Positions 63,768 to 64,000 of a stretch of 64,000 bases of DNA are shown here, in pieces. The notes under the pieces were generated by a model. The model searched no databases, was not told the DNA's origin, and saw only the letters and a program-made list of their open reading frames with translations. The DNA comes from Carposina sasakii (lineage: Eukaryota > Arthropoda > Insecta > Lepidoptera > Carposinidae): assembly GCA_014607495.2 (NCBI GenBank), contig CP053160.1, forward strand, positions 7,936,001 through 8,000,000, read 5' to 3'. Made by a program: the position numbers and the translations under genes. Within the stretch, counting starts at the first letter, position 1; every line of letters starts with the position of its first letter.

Positions 63768-63886
63768 CAGATAGCCTATTTGAATGATATACTTGATGCT
63801 GTCTTTCTCTAAAATTTGATCAAATAGAGACAGAGTATCAACTTTATTCTTCAGGTAGGCTATTACTATTGGAAAAATCGGCTCTA
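63768..63886. mobile_element. family K MITE copy
   Basis: AACAGATAGCCTATTTGAAT ... TTCAGGTAGGCTATTACTAT then GGAAAAATCGGCTCTAAG. Confidence 0.5.
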
Positions 63887-63902
63887 AGAAAAATATTCAA
63901 AG

Positions 63903-64000
63903 AACTAGTGGACGCCCGGGAATCCGTCCGCGTGGACTACAGAAAAAACAAAATGTCGAAATTATCAGGGATAAAAACATTTTCTCGGGATAAACAGTAT
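63903..64000 (-). mobile_element. Helitron, cut by window end
   Basis: ACTAGTGGACGCCCGGGAAT, CCGCGTGGACTACAGAAAAA, TCTCGGGATAAACAGTAT. Confidence 0.65.

Overview
This is an AT-rich, repeat-saturated window of insect nuclear DNA, almost certainly from a lepidopteran (butterfly or moth). The evidence is a typical short-exon insect gene with GT-AG introns, Lepidoptera-style non-autonomous Helitrons (5' TC...ACTAATATTATAAA, 3' hairpin then CTAGT), tRNA-derived and other SINE families, RTE-like LINE remnants and many fold-back MITEs. I see no prokaryotic or viral genes.

One host protein-coding gene is supported with confidence. On the minus strand, 63359 down to 45366, eight exons with intact splice sites and continuous reading phase encode the C-terminal ~350 residues and stop codon of an SLC17-type major facilitator transporter (insect 'putative inorganic phosphate cotransporter' group). 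The N-terminal exons lie beyond position 64000. Introns range from ~0.7 to ~7.2 kb and are packed with transposons, one of which inserted exactly at a splice donor and duplicated it. A 34-bp tandem duplication has copied another donor.

Layout: 1-19.2 kb is intergenic, with SINEs, Helitrons, two interrupted palindromic MITEs and LINE tails. A decayed Tc1/mariner element lies at 19.2-20.7 kb. hAT-type MITEs, an ACGT-rich stretch and an 88-nt perfect inverted repeat occupy 20.7-22.6 kb. From 22.6 to 34.4 kb there are more SINEs, microsatellites, a 120-bp tandem repeat, a GC-rich block and a hAT MITE. At 34.4-37.0 kb a 5'-truncated RTE-like LINE has split one SINE and has itself been split by another copy of the same SINE. 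From 37 to 45 kb there are MITEs, LINE tails, Helitrons and a 480-bp palindrome. From 45.3 kb to the end is the transporter gene.

Repeat family labels are my own: SINE-A (tail TATGTATGT), SINE-B (contains CATCAGCTGCATC), SINE-R (shares its 3' tail with the RTE-like LINE), SINE-T1/T2/T3 (tRNA-like heads), MITE-P, MITE-G and MITE-X, and families C, D, F, G-rep, H, J and K. I found no clear evidence of a novel protein-coding system. The notable observations concern transposon nesting, splice-site duplication and unusual inverted repeats.
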